A stretch of DNA of 64,000 nt, taken from positions 1 through 64,000 of the forward strand of contig NZ_BHYK01000013.1 in assembly GCF_003865095.1 (NCBI RefSeq), given 5' to 3'. The stretch is from Clostridium tagluense (lineage in GTDB: Bacteria; Bacillota; Clostridia; Clostridiales; Clostridiaceae). Numbering within the stretch: position 1 is the stretch's first letter; each line of letters begins with the position of its first letter. This document shows positions 14,305-24,073 of the stretch, piece by piece. Both the position numbers and the translations under genes were made by a program. The notes under the pieces were generated by a model. The model was not told where the DNA came from, ran no database searches, and was given only the letters and a program-made list of their open reading frames with translations.

Positions 14305-16338
14305 ATGTTAGATAATTTTGAAATTTCAGAAGCTATGACAGTAAAGTTAGATGACTACCTACCAGAGATGCCTACATTCGCAAAAGGAATAAGAAGGGCT
14401 CCGAGTAGAGGATTCCATTTAACGCAAGCTCAGACAGAAATTGCACTTAAGAATGCACTTCGTTATATTCCTGAAAAGTATCATGAACAACTTATACCTG
14501 AATTTTTAGAAGAATTGACAAAACTAGGAAGAATATATGGGTACAGATTTCGCCCAAAAGAAAGAATTTATGGTAAACCAATAGATGAGTATAAAGGGAA
14601 ATGTATAGAAGGCAAGGCTTTTCAGGTAATGATAGAAAATAATCTAGATTTTGAAGTAGCATTATATCCATATGAACTTGTTACATACGGAGAGACAGGA
14701 AGTGTATTTCAAAATTGGATGCAGTATCAATTTATAAAAAAATACCTTGAAGTAATGACGCAGGATCAGACACTTGTATTGGAATCTGGACATCCACTTG
14801 GACTTTTTAAATCCAGGCCTGAATCACCAAGGTTAATAATAACTAATGCACTTATGGTAGGCATGTTTGATAATCAGAAGGATTGGGAAATAGCCGAAGA
14901 GATGGGTGTTGCAAATTACGGGCAAATGACAGCAGGGGGCCTAATGTATATAGGACCTCAAGGAATTGTACATGGAACATATAATACCCTTTTGAATGCA
15001 GGAAGATTAAAATTAGGTATTCCAAATGATGGAGATTTAAGAGGGCATTTATTTATAAGTTCAGGACTTGGGGGAATGAGTGGTGCTCAAGCAAAAGCAG
15101 TTGAGATAGCAAACGGTGTGGGAATAATAGCTGAAGTTGATAAATCAAGAATAGACACAAGAATTGAGCAAGGGTGGGTTAAGAAGTATTCAGAAGATTT
15201 GGGTCAAGTGTTTAAAATTGCAAATGAGTATATAACAAGGAAAGAGCCTATGTCTATAGGATATTGGGGTAATATAGTAGATTTGCTTGAATATGCAACT
15301 CAAAATAACATTAAAGTTGATTTATTAACTGATCAGACTTCATGCCATGCTCCATATGATGGAGGATACTGTCCACATGGTATAACTTTTGAGGAAAGAA
15401 CAAGATTGCTTGCACGAGATAGAAAAACATTTAATCAATTAGTGGATAAAAGCTTAAGAAGACACTTTGAATTAATAAAAACACTTGTTGATAGAGGAAC
15501 CTATTTTTTTGATTATGGGAACTCTTTCATGAAAGCTGTATATGATGCAGGAGTAAAAGAAATATCCAAGAATAAAAGAGATGATAAGGATGGATTTATC
15601 TTCCCATCTTATGTAGAAGATATAATGGGACCACAGTTATTTGACTATGGTTATGGACCTTTTAGGTGGGTTTGCTTAAGTGGAAAGAATGAAGATTTAA
15701 TAAAAACTGATTATGCTGCAATGGAATGTATAGATCCAAACAGAAGGTATCAGGACAGGGATAACTATAATTGGATAAAGGATGCAGAGAAAAATAATCT
15801 TGTAGTAGGAACTCAGGCAAGGATATTATATCAGGATGCTGCAGGAAGAATCAAAATTGCATTAAAATTTAATGATATGGTTAGAAAAGGAGAAATAGGA
15901 CCTGTTATGATGGGACGGGATCATCATGATGTGAGTGGTACAGATTCTCCATTGAGAGAGACATCTAATATTAAAGATGGAAGTAATGTTATGGCAGATA
16001 TGTCTATTCAATGCTTTGCTGGTAATGCGGCAAGAGGAATGAGTTTTGTTGCACTTCATAATGGTGGTGGAGTGGGAATAGGAAAAGCAGTAAATGGCGG
16101 ATTTGGATTAGTACTTGATGGAAGTTATAAAGTAGATGAGATAATTAAATCTGCACTATCCTGGGATGTCATGAGTGGAATTGCAAGACGCTCATGGGCA
16201 AGAAATGAACACTCAATTGAAACTGCTGCGGAATTTAACAAAACACATAATGGAACTGACCATATAACCATTCCATATATTGCAAAAGAAGGGTTGATTA
16301 AAGATTCAATAAAAAAATGTTTGAATAAGGAATATTAA
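14305..16338 (+). CDS. hutU: Urocanate hydratase, long eukaryote-like form
   Basis: A 677-residue urocanate hydratase, which converts urocanate to imidazolonepropionate using NAD+ as electrophile in histidine degradation. Typical segments are DQTSCHAPYDGGYCPHG, GRDHHDVSGTDSPLRETSN and ALHNGGGVGIG. The classical bacterial signature FQGLPARICW appears here as VGTQARILY, so the cysteine is replaced by leucine. This and the HHDVSGTDSP segment match, from memory, the animal-type and clostridial branch rather than the Pseudomonas one. ATG 14305 has GAAGGGTGG 7 bases upstream; an in-frame TTG lies six codons earlier. No hutH, hutI or formiminotransferase gene is next to it, so the rest of the pathway must be elsewhere. 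Confidence 0.93.
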   Translation: MLDNFEISEAMTVKLDDYLPEMPTFAKGIRRAPSRGFHLTQAQTEIALKNALRYIPEKYHEQLIPEFLEELTKLGRIYGYRFRPKERIYGKPIDEYKGKCIEGKAFQVMIENNLDFEVALYPYELVTYGETGSVFQNWMQYQFIKKYLEVMTQDQTLVLESGHPLGLFKSRPESPRLIITNALMVGMFDNQKDWEIAEEMGVANYGQMTAGGLMYIGPQGIVHGTYNTLLNAGRLKLGIPNDGDLRGHLFISSGLGGMSGAQAKAVEIANGVGIIAEVDKSRIDTRIEQGWVKKYSEDLGQVFKIANEYITRKEPMSIGYWGNIVDLLEYATQNNIKVDLLTDQTSCHAPYDGGYCPHGITFEERTRLLARDRKTFNQLVDKSLRRHFELIKTLVDRGTYFFDYGNSFMKAVYDAGVKEISKNKRDDKDGFIFPSYVEDIMGPQLFDYGYGPFRWVCLSGKNEDLIKTDYAAMECIDPNRRYQDRDNYNWIKDAEKNNLVVGTQARILYQDAAGRIKIALKFNDMVRKGEIGPVMMGRDHHDVSGTDSPLRETSNIKDGSNVMADMSIQCFAGNAARGMSFVALHNGGGVGIGKAVNGGFGLVLDGSYKVDEIIKSALSWDVMSGIARRSWARNEHSIETAAEFNKTHNGTDHITIPYIAKEGLIKDSIKKCLNKEY

Positions 16339-16524
16339 AAGATAATTTTTTTTATTTGATTTACTCCATTCCTTATAATTGAAACTTATGATATATTTAG
16401 TTCATAAATAAATTATAATTTATAAACATTCCTAGAGTAATACAAATTAATTTATTTTGGACGCCATATTAATTAGTAGCAGTTTTTATGTTTACCTTTA
16501 AATTTATCACTACAAACCCACGTA

Positions 16525-16543
16525 AACCAGCACTTCGCTGGTT
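16525..16543 (+). promoter_or_regulatory. Hairpin in the pyruvate kinase leader
   Basis: AACCAGC (16525-16531) and GCTGGTT (16537-16543) form a compact GC-rich hairpin 29 bases before the start codon, without a T run. It may stabilise the leader or affect translation. Confidence 0.45.
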
Positions 16544-16571
16544 ATACACCAATGAAAGGGGCTAATAAACA

Positions 16572-18005
16572 ATGAGAATGACTAAAATAGTATGTACCTT
16601 AGGACCAGCGGTAGATGATGAGAATTTATTAGAACAATTAATACTGGGCGGGATGGATGTAGCAAGATTAAATTTTTCTCATGGTACTCAGGAAGAACAT
16701 AAGGCAAGAGTGGATAGGGTAAAAAAGGTTAGAGAAAAATTAAACATTCCACTTCCATTATTGCTTGATACAAAAGGGCCTGAAATTAGATTAGGTAAAT
16801 TTGAAAAAGGTGAAGTAATATTACAAGAGAACAATGAATTTGTACTTGTAAATGAAAATATTTTAGGGACAGAAGATAGGGCAACTATTTCACATAAGAA
16901 ATTATATAAGGATGTTAAGGTTGGCACAAGAATATTAATAAATGATGGACTTGTAGCAATAGAAGTACAAGAGGTGGTGGGTAAGGACATCCATTGCAAA
17001 ATATTAAATGGTGGAGTCATAAGTAATAACAAAGGAGTAAATATTCCTGAAATAGACACCCATTTACATTCAATAACGGAGAAAGACATCGAAGATATAA
17101 AATTTGCTATAGAAAATGAATTTGATTTTATAGCTTGTTCTTTTGTAAGAAAGGCTTCGAATGTAACCGAAGTGAGAGAAATATTAAAGAGATATGGTGG
17201 ACAGGATATAATGATAATTTCAAAGATTCAAAATAGAGAAAGCGTAAGTAATTTTGATGAAATATTAGAGGTTTCAGATGGTATCATGGTAGCAAGAGGA
17301 GATTTAGGTGTAGAATTACCTACAGAGGAAGTTCCAATTGTTCAAAAAATGATAATCAAAAAATGCTATGAAAGTGGTAAATCAGTAATAACAGCAACTC
17401 AAATGTTAGATTCAATGATTAAAAATCCAAGACCTACTAGAGCCGAAGCTAGTGATGTAGCAAATGCTGTTTATGATGGAACTAGCGCAATTATGCTTTC
17501 AGGTGAAAGTGCTATTGGTAATTATCCTATTCAGAGTGTGAAAACTATGGTTAGAATCGCTGAAATGGCAGAAAAATCTATTGATTATGGCAGCAAATTA
17601 ACTGCAATGCAATTTAACATGGTGGAAGATATTACAAATGCTATATGCTATGCGACTTGTGCAATTGCACTGCAGTTAAAGGCAACTGCAATACTTTCTC
17701 CAACTCAATCTGGACAAACTGCTAGAATGATTTCTAGATTTAGAGTAAATTGTCCCATAATAGCAACTACATCAAAGCCAAAGGTTCTACGACAATTATG
17801 TATTTCTTGGGGAGTAATTCCATTACTAGTTAGGGAAGCTTTAAACGTTGAACAAATGTTTGAATTTGGAGTTCAACAAGCTTTGGCCATTAAATTAGTT
17901 GAAGAAGGAGATATTATTGTAATAACAGCTGGAGGGCCAGTTGGTATATCTGGAACAACTAATCTGTTAAAAGTCCAAACAGTAGGTAATCCTCTTGTAA
18001 TATAA
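16572..18005 (+). CDS. pyk: Pyruvate kinase
   Basis: A 477-residue pyruvate kinase, which makes ATP and pyruvate from phosphoenolpyruvate in the last step of glycolysis. The N-terminal MTKIVCTLGPA, the ADP/substrate segment LLLDTKGPEIRLG, the catalytic lysine region MIISKIQNRESV and MVARGDLGVELP are all present. The C-terminal allosteric domain is included, but not the extra PEP-utiliser-like domain found in many Bacillus enzymes. The loop usually read as VNLPG is VNIPEIDTHLHS here, a mild divergence. ATG 16572 follows GAAAGGGGCT. It is monocistronic between a leader hairpin and a very strong terminator. No phosphofructokinase gene is adjacent, so this may be a second copy. Confidence 0.96.
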   Translation: MRMTKIVCTLGPAVDDENLLEQLILGGMDVARLNFSHGTQEEHKARVDRVKKVREKLNIPLPLLLDTKGPEIRLGKFEKGEVILQENNEFVLVNENILGTEDRATISHKKLYKDVKVGTRILINDGLVAIEVQEVVGKDIHCKILNGGVISNNKGVNIPEIDTHLHSITEKDIEDIKFAIENEFDFIACSFVRKASNVTEVREILKRYGGQDIMIISKIQNRESVSNFDEILEVSDGIMVARGDLGVELPTEEVPIVQKMIIKKCYESGKSVITATQMLDSMIKNPRPTRAEASDVANAVYDGTSAIMLSGESAIGNYPIQSVKTMVRIAEMAEKSIDYGSKLTAMQFNMVEDITNAICYATCAIALQLKATAILSPTQSGQTARMISRFRVNCPIIATTSKPKVLRQLCISWGVIPLLVREALNVEQMFEFGVQQALAIKLVEEGDIIVITAGGPVGISGTTNLLKVQTVGNPLVI

Positions 18006-18016
18006 TACTTTATTTC

Positions 18017-18064
18017 TTACGAAAGCTGTATTTCATTAATACAGCTTTCGTAAATTTTTAATTA
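18017..18064. terminator. Strong bidirectional terminator between pyk and the chemoreceptor gene
   Basis: A perfect 16-base stem: TTACGAAAGCTGTATT (18017-18032) with AATACAGCTTTCGTAA (18038-18053). T runs follow on the plus strand. The two flanking genes are convergent. Confidence 0.9.
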
Positions 18065-18140
18065 TTTTTGTGTCGCTCTTTAGTATTACACCTGATATGG
18101 GGGAAAGACTGCTTAAACTGCAATAAATTTAAAATATAGA

Positions 18141-20207
18141 TTATATTTTAAATCTATTCACTTCTTGTTCTAATCTATCAGTACTTTCTTTTGATTTTAA
18201 AACTTCCGCCATAACATCTGTTGATTTATAATTTGCTGTAGTAACTCTATCTGCTATATTTGTAGTTCCACAAGCACCATCGTTAGCTGCTTGGGCCACG
18301 TTATTTATAGCGCCTAAAACCTCTTGAACTGAAGCTAAAAGTTCCTCAGAAGTAGCACTAAAATCTGTTACTAGTTCATCTACAAACTTAGCATCCTCGT
18401 TATATTTTTCTGAAACATCTAACATCACCTGATAATCATTAGCAACATCTGTAGATACAAAAGTTAATAAATTATTAGAATTAGTAGAAAGATTATTTAC
18501 TGAAGATATAACGTTTGTTGTTACAGCTTGTATTTTTAGCACCGTATCTTTTGATTGTTCTGCAAGCTTTCTTATTTCATCAGCAACAACTGAGAATCCT
18601 CTTCCAGATTCACCAGCTCTTGCAGCTTCGATAGCAGCATTTAATGCAAGTAAATTAGTTTTTTCGCTTATATGCATGATAGATTCAGATAAGATATTGA
18701 TTTCACCAACTACCTTTGAATCTTCTATTGCTTGCTCAAGTTGCGTTTGTGTATGAAGAAGAATGCTTGCAGCTCTCTTTTGAGCAATATTGGCATTTTC
18801 TTTAATGGAAGTTGCTCTTTTACTAATTTCATTAGCTGCAATAGCACCTTTTTCTGACCTTTGCGCTATAGAATGAATACTTATTTCCATTTCTTGTGAA
18901 GTTGCTGACATTTGTTCAGATGCTGCTGAGGTTTCTTCCATACTTGCGGCTAATTCTTCTGTGGTTGCAGATATTTCTTGTAAGTCACTATCTAATATCT
19001 GTACATTGTCTACAATACTATTCACTTTCTGTTCCATAGCGGAGGATTCTGTTTTAATACTATCCACTAAATTCACTAATGAATTTTTCATATTATTAAT
19101 ACCATTGGTAATTGAGCCTATTTCATCTTTTCTTGACAATAATTCAGAGTCAAGCGCTTGGGAAAAATCACCCTTTGCGAGTATTCCTAAATATTGAGAA
19201 GATTTTATTATTGGATTGGTAATTCGCTTTGTGCTAATATTAATTAAAATAAATGTTAAAATTAACATAAATATTGAAATAACCAAGACTATAATAGATA
19301 TTCTTTTAGCGCTTGCTATTAATTCATTTTCTGACATAAAAGATGCTAAAATCCAGTCAGTATTATTTATTTTATATGTATTACCAATATATTTAATGTC
19401 ACTAATAGTCACATTAAAAGAATTTAAATCTTTTGACAATACTTTTTCTACTCCTGGTATATTCACATCTTTTATATTTTTAAAATTATTAGTAGCATTA
19501 TTTCCATCTGCCATAATCATTCCTGTATTATGTATAAGCATATAAAAACCTGTTTTCCCTATTTTCATTTTACTTAACATGTTACTAATTACCGATTGTT
19601 CAACATCAATTCCTATTGTACCTAATACCTTTCCGTTAGAATCAGTTAATGAACGTACATTACTTATAACCATTGAACCAGTATCAGCTTTGTAAGGGGC
19701 TGTTCTTATTATATTTCCATTTCCTTTTAAACCCTTCTGATACCAATCCCTAGAAGTTGGATCGTATTTTTTTGATATAGTAGTTTCAGGCCAATTTACA
19801 TAACCACCATCTTTAGTAGCCAAATAAACAAACATTGTACCAGGATGTGAATTTGCATATTGTTCAAATACATTATAAATTCCACGTTCTATTGTTCCGT
19901 TTTTAGAGGGTGTCATTTTAGTAGGTTTTGTAGTATTAATATAATTTGTAATATTACTCTTGTTTGCCTTACCTATTAAGGGATGAGTGGCTAGCATATT
20001 TATATTTTTATCTATTTGATCATAAAGAATTTGGATAGAATTCTCAGCCAATTTCATCTGTTCCTTAGAATTATTAAGATAATCTTTTCTAGCTTGAGTA
20101 TTAACTTGATAGCTAATTATAATACCAACAGTTGCAAGTGCCAATATTATAATAAGTATGGTAATAACTAAAATTTGAGTTTGAATACTTTTAAATTTCT
20201 TAATCAT
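18141..20207 (-). CDS. Methyl-accepting chemotaxis protein with dCache sensor
   Basis: A 688-residue transmembrane chemoreceptor. Helix 1 lies at about residues 10-32. The extracellular dCache_1 sensor (35-300) has the [13 protein letters not shown] and VISNVRSL segments typical of small-molecule binding. Helix 2 is at about 303-325, then a HAMP domain and a long coiled-coil signalling domain. The tip reads [19 protein letters not shown], the CheA/CheW contact region. The ligand is unknown; dCache sensors often bind amino acids or organic acids. Start ATG 20207 follows AGGAGAT. It is transcribed after the GDSL lipase gene with a 32-base gap, so the two may share a transcript. Confidence 0.95.
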   Translation of the reverse strand: MIKKFKSIQTQILVITILIIILALATVGIIISYQVNTQARKDYLNNSKEQMKLAENSIQILYDQIDKNINMLATHPLIGKANKSNITNYINTTKPTKMTPSKNGTIERGIYNVFEQYANSHPGTMFVYLATKDGGYVNWPETTISKKYDPTSRDWYQKGLKGNGNIIRTAPYKADTGSMVISNVRSLTDSNGKVLGTIGIDVEQSVISNMLSKMKIGKTGFYMLIHNTGMIMADGNNATNNFKNIKDVNIPGVEKVLSKDLNSFNVTISDIKYIGNTYKINNTDWILASFMSENELIASAKRISIIVLVISIFMLILTFILINISTKRITNPIIKSSQYLGILAKGDFSQALDSELLSRKDEIGSITNGINNMKNSLVNLVDSIKTESSAMEQKVNSIVDNVQILDSDLQEISATTEELAASMEETSAASEQMSATSQEMEISIHSIAQRSEKGAIAANEISKRATSIKENANIAQKRAASILLHTQTQLEQAIEDSKVVGEINILSESIMHISEKTNLLALNAAIEAARAGESGRGFSVVADEIRKLAEQSKDTVLKIQAVTTNVISSVNNLSTNSNNLLTFVSTDVANDYQVMLDVSEKYNEDAKFVDELVTDFSATSEELLASVQEVLGAINNVAQAANDGACGTTNIADRVTTANYKSTDVMAEVLKSKESTDRLEQEVNRFKI

Positions 20208-20239
20208 AATAACTATCTCCTAACCTGAATTATATCTTT

Positions 20240-21196
20240 CTATTTAAACATTCTCACCTGATCATACATTTTTTCTCCAAATATCTTATGGACAACAGCT
20301 GTAAAATGCCATTCATCCCAAAAATAAAATTGCTCTGCATTATCATGTGCTGGTTTGATTTTTGGATAAGTACTTTGACACGCCTTATTTAGTTCAACTA
20401 ACCCATATTGGCTTGGATTTTTCATTATATTTTCACTGATTTTAGGTAAGTCAAACATCATGATTTTGATATTTGAGTTTTTTTGTAATTCTTTTATGGT
20501 TTCAGGAAGTTTTTTATTCATATGATTTACAAAAACTTCAGCAGATTTTGTTCTATTATTAGTAATTTCATAAGGTACAAGTGATAAATCACTGCTATTT
20601 ACTACAAGGAACTTTTTAGCTCCAAGCTTTTCTAATCTTTTAACTGCGGTATTTATATTAGCAACAGCTTTATCTGCCACGTTTTCAACTGTACCGGGTA
20701 AAGAATAATCCATGAATAAAAAATAATCATTGGCAGAAGCAAAAATAAAATACAATGCATCGGGATCAGCCTTACCTGATTTTAAATTTTTTTCGAATTT
20801 TTCAATTTGTCCGAGTACCCCTGTATTTCCCAAGTAATCCATCCACTTAGAATAGTTTTTTTCTCCAGTGGTTGCACCACCTGTAGCATAGTCAATTAAT
20901 GGTACACCTAACTTTTCGGCTAACACTTCAACAGATGTAGGGCCATTTGAATATCTACCTTTCCAATATAATTTATCGGAAGGTTTTAAATATGCATCAC
21001 TAGGTTTATTAGTGCTTGCCATGATTTGTGCAGAAACTTTTTTAGCTTGTCCATTGTCTGAATAACTATCTCCAAATGCAAGTACCTGAGTAAATTTTTC
21101 ACCAACTTTTTCTTTACTTAATAGATAAATAATTCCACTAAAAATAAAAATACATATTACTAAAATTGTAAATATAAATTTGGAATTTTTTTTCAA
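20240..21196 (-). CDS. Membrane-anchored SGNH/GDSL lipase-esterase
   Basis: A 318-residue GDSL hydrolase. An N-terminal hydrophobic helix (residues 8-26) anchors or exports it. Block I is FGDSYSDNG with the nucleophile serine, block II is around GGATTG, block III is ASANDYF, and block V is DEWHF with the catalytic Asp-His pair. It is close to the thermolabile hemolysin/phospholipase branch. It probably hydrolyses lipid or acyl esters outside the membrane; the substrate is not known. The start is TTG 21196 after GGAAGTGAAGAG. It precedes the chemoreceptor gene by 32 bases on the same strand. Confidence 0.88.
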   Translation of the reverse strand: MKKNSKFIFTILVICIFIFSGIIYLLSKEKVGEKFTQVLAFGDSYSDNGQAKKVSAQIMASTNKPSDAYLKPSDKLYWKGRYSNGPTSVEVLAEKLGVPLIDYATGGATTGEKNYSKWMDYLGNTGVLGQIEKFEKNLKSGKADPDALYFIFASANDYFLFMDYSLPGTVENVADKAVANINTAVKRLEKLGAKKFLVVNSSDLSLVPYEITNNRTKSAEVFVNHMNKKLPETIKELQKNSNIKIMMFDLPKISENIMKNPSQYGLVELNKACQSTYPKIKPAHDNAEQFYFWDEWHFTAVVHKIFGEKMYDQVRMFK

Positions 21197-21387
21197 TACT
21201 CTTCACTTCCTTTATTAAATAATTGTTAATCTCCTATAAGTCATATAACAAAATATATATACTTAAAGTGTCACCTCCTAAATTTTATAAATTTTGAGAC
21301 TAAATTAGGTTATAACACACACACATTATGTCACTTTTAGGCGTATTTTGCAATACTTTTCTAAATTACCATATAAATATAGACAAA

Positions 21388-21440
21388 TAGGACTGCTTTA
21401 AAAGTATATTCTATTAGAAAATACTTTTAAAACAGTCCTA
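21388..21440 (-). terminator. Long imperfect hairpin after the hydrogenase operon
   Basis: TAGGACTGCTTTAAAAGTAT (21388-21407) pairs with ATACTTTTAAAACAGTCCTA (21421-21440) with one mismatch. It lies 28 bases past the end of the hydrogenase gene. A smaller hairpin ATGGCT-TTT-AGCCAT sits at 21446-21460. The T tract is weak. Confidence 0.6.
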
Positions 21441-21467
21441 TATTTATGGCTTTTAGCCATAAGGCAC

Positions 21468-22889
21468 CTAAGTAAAGTTTAAAATATCAATTGCATCCTT
21501 TATTGTTTTCTCCATAGCCTCTCTGCCATAGTCATCAACTAATTTCCTATCTTTAGCATCGTGGGTTAAGCAGGCAGCACCCCCTATGCAACCATCGTTG
21601 CAGGCCATACCTTCAATAAAATTTTCTTTTAAAACACCTTTACTAGCTTTTAAAAGGGCAGTTCTGCATTCTTCAATACCACTACAAGGAATAGGGGAGA
21701 CTTTAAAATCTGTTACTCCTTGTTCTTTTAAAGCTTCTGCTACCGCATCTGACAGACCGCCACTTCTTGCAAAAATTCTTCCAAAGTAAGAGGCATTATC
21801 TAGCACATCGTTTGGTAAACTTGAAAGCTTAATGTCTCTACTATCAAATAGTGCTTGAAGTTCTTCAAAGGTTAAGACCACATCTACATATTGTTTAACG
21901 CTGTCTTTTTTAACTTCAGCTTTCTTTGCAGTGCAAGGGCCAATAAATATCACCTTACTACTGGGGTGAACGCTTTTAATATATTTACCTATTTCAGCCA
22001 TAGGTGATAGATTATGAGATATATGCTCCTCTAAATCAGGAAAATTTTTCAGAAGGTAGGCTACAAAGGCAGGACAACAAGAACTAGTTAAGAATTTTTT
22101 TTCTGCAAGTTCCTTAGCTTCCTTGTGGGCTACTATGTCCGCACCAAGGGCTGCCTCTACAACATTGTAAAAACCTAGCTGTTTAAGTCCAGAAACTACT
22201 TGCCCTATCTTAGCAGTTTTAAATTGTCCTGTAATAGAAGGAGCAATAATGGCATAAACTTTACTATCGGTATGGTTTTCACGGAGAAGGTTTATGGCAT
22301 CTAGTATATAGGATTTATCCATAACAGCACCAAAGGGACATTGATAAACACAGGCGCCACAAGCAATACATTTGGATTCGTCAATATGAGCTTTTTTATG
22401 TTCATCCATAGAAATAGCATGGGATTTGCAGGCAGTTTCACAGGGTCGAACATTTTTAATAATTGCACTATATTGGCAAGCATTTAAGCATTTTCCACAA
22501 TTAATGCATTTTTTATGATCTATAACCGCCTTATGAAGGGCGAAGGAAATAGCACCTCTTGGGCAAGCATTTTCGCATCTATGAGCAATACATCCCCTGC
22601 AAGCAGGGCCAACAGAAAATTGAGTAACAGGACATTCATCACAAGCAATATTTAAAACCTCAATTACATTGGGGTTATTTTTATTTCCACCCATGGCAAG
22701 CTTTACACGTTCATTTACAATAGCACGCTCTTTATAAATACAGCAACGCATAGTAGCATCTGGGCCAGGTACAATTTTCTCAGGTATATTTAGTATTCCA
22801 TCTTGTAGACCATCTTCAAAAGCAAGTTTTGCAACTTCTTTTAATACCTCATATTTAAGTTCTTGAACATTAGTATCAAATAATCGCAT
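21468..22889 (-). CDS. Group B monomeric [FeFe] hydrogenase
   Basis: A 473-residue [FeFe] hydrogenase of the group B type. The N-terminal third carries about twelve cysteines in three ferredoxin-like [4Fe-4S] motifs, such as CINCGKCLNAC and CIACGACVYQC. The H-cluster motifs are L1 SSCCPAF (Cys271-Cys272), L2 GPCTAKKAE (Cys319) and L3 ACNDGC (Cys430, Cys434). In catalytic group A enzymes these read TSCCPxW, MPCxxK and MACxxGC. All cluster cysteines are kept, so it can bind an H-cluster, but its activity is uncertain for this clade. ATG 22889 is preferred because GGAGG lies just upstream; a longer frame starts at 22907. It is the last gene of the four-gene operon, starting 11 bases after the phosphatase stop. 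Confidence 0.9.
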   Translation of the reverse strand: MRLFDTNVQELKYEVLKEVAKLAFEDGLQDGILNIPEKIVPGPDATMRCCIYKERAIVNERVKLAMGGNKNNPNVIEVLNIACDECPVTQFSVGPACRGCIAHRCENACPRGAISFALHKAVIDHKKCINCGKCLNACQYSAIIKNVRPCETACKSHAISMDEHKKAHIDESKCIACGACVYQCPFGAVMDKSYILDAINLLRENHTDSKVYAIIAPSITGQFKTAKIGQVVSGLKQLGFYNVVEAALGADIVAHKEAKELAEKKFLTSSCCPAFVAYLLKNFPDLEEHISHNLSPMAEIGKYIKSVHPSSKVIFIGPCTAKKAEVKKDSVKQYVDVVLTFEELQALFDSRDIKLSSLPNDVLDNASYFGRIFARSGGLSDAVAEALKEQGVTDFKVSPIPCSGIEECRTALLKASKGVLKENFIEGMACNDGCIGGAACLTHDAKDRKLVDDYGREAMEKTIKDAIDILNFT

Positions 22890-22900
22890 GGTTTTACCTC

Positions 22901-24073
22901 CTAACATAAGCTTACTTTAACTTTCTTATCCATCTCAATTAAAATGCCCTTAATTTCTCTTATAAAACTCATTTTAACGGATGCACTAATCTTCATACCA
23001 TCTATTTCATTACCAGGGTTAATTGCTTTACCAATAAAAAAATTTACATCTGTAGCTTCCTCAAAGAGTAACTTTGCAAGTAGAGAAGCACCATCAGTTT
23101 TATTCTCTAAATCTAGGGATATTTTACTATCCTCTAAGTACTTTCTACCTAGTTCTACTACTCGGCCAAGGGTAATAACTCCTTCAGTAACTAAATCCAC
23201 ACCCTCTATACTAGCGATTGCAGGTATTTCTTCATCCAGAGAACTTTCAGTTGCCTTTATAGGTTTGTTTAAATAGTTACTAACCATTTTTGAAGTACTC
23301 CCACCGCAGACTATCTTTTTACCAGCTTTAGAAAAGAAGAGCTTTAGTATTATATTATCCTCCTCTTTTTTCTCGGGAGGCCCTATAATAAGGTTTACTA
23401 CCTGTCTTTTTCTTATCTTAAATACTGCAACTGTTGAATCATCCTGAGGAGTACCGAGAGATAAATCCAGGCAGGCATCAGCGATGGCAGAGGCCATTCT
23501 CTGAGGTGACATATTAGGGGTATACCATAGCTCTATATATTTGATAATTTCATCTCGTGGCCAACCATTTGTAGTAACTCGCCCAAGTCCAGCACTGGTA
23601 ATGCCATCTGTAAGTAAAATAATCATATCGTAAACTTGAAGTTGTATGTTGCTTTCATAGATTTCTTTTTCGCCAATAATCTTACAGGTGGAGCAGTAGG
23701 GAAAATTTTTACCTTCCCTTATTAAAATTACACTCGGATTATCAAATTGAGCTAAATAAGCATTATTATTATAGTGAACTAATTGAAATATTGTAAAAGT
23801 CGAGTAGGCAAGATTTCTAACCTTACATACAGGCAATGTGTTTGCTACGGTATACACACTATCTTCAATGGTCATATTTCCAGCCATCATAGTGCTTAAA
23901 ATTTTGGAAGTTAATGTAGCTAAAATGTTTGCTTTAATCCCACTGCCAAGACCATCAGAAAGCACAATAGTAGTGGTATCCTCTTTTTTTACCATGGTAT
24001 AGTAATCTCCACAAATCTTCTCACCATGCTTACTGAGGCTTACAAATCCACATTCCATAAATATGTTCTTCAC
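22901..24073 (-). CDS. SpoIIE-type PP2C serine/threonine phosphatase
   Basis: A 390-residue protein. The N-terminal 225 residues match the SpoIIE/PP2C phosphatase domain: metal-binding aspartates in LSDGLGSG and LTDGITSAG, and a late PQDDSTVAVFKI. The remaining 165 residues are an uncharacterised module beginning around VNLIIGPPEKK. The GTG start (24073) overlaps the TAG stop of the upstream gene by one base, so translation is probably coupled. Phosphatases next to PAS-bearing [FeFe] hydrogenases define the phosphatase-linked sensory group (C3) in hydrogenase classification. It probably dephosphorylates a protein in response to redox or hydrogen, which is inference. Confidence 0.88.
   Translation of the reverse strand: MKNIFMECGFVSLSKHGEKICGDYYTMVKKEDTTTIVLSDGLGSGIKANILATLTSKILSTMMAGNMTIEDSVYTVANTLPVCKVRNLAYSTFTIFQLVHYNNNAYLAQFDNPSVILIREGKNFPYCSTCKIIGEKEIYESNIQLQVYDMIILLTDGITSAGLGRVTTNGWPRDEIIKYIELWYTPNMSPQRMASAIADACLDLSLGTPQDDSTVAVFKIRKRQVVNLIIGPPEKKEEDNIILKLFFSKAGKKIVCGGSTSKMVSNYLNKPIKATESSLDEEIPAIASIEGVDLVTEGVITLGRVVELGRKYLEDSKISLDLENKTDGASLLAKLLFEEATDVNFFIGKAINPGNEIDGMKISASVKMSFIREIKGILIEMDKKVKVSLC

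Noticed and set aside
16688-17089. Minus-strand frame of 133 codons inside pyruvate kinase
   Set aside because: Antisense to a conserved enzyme; the serine/threonine-rich composition is a shadow of AT-rich codons.
21360-21460. Inverted repeat as an insertion-sequence end
   Set aside because: There is no transposase frame and no matching second end; it behaves like a terminator hairpin.
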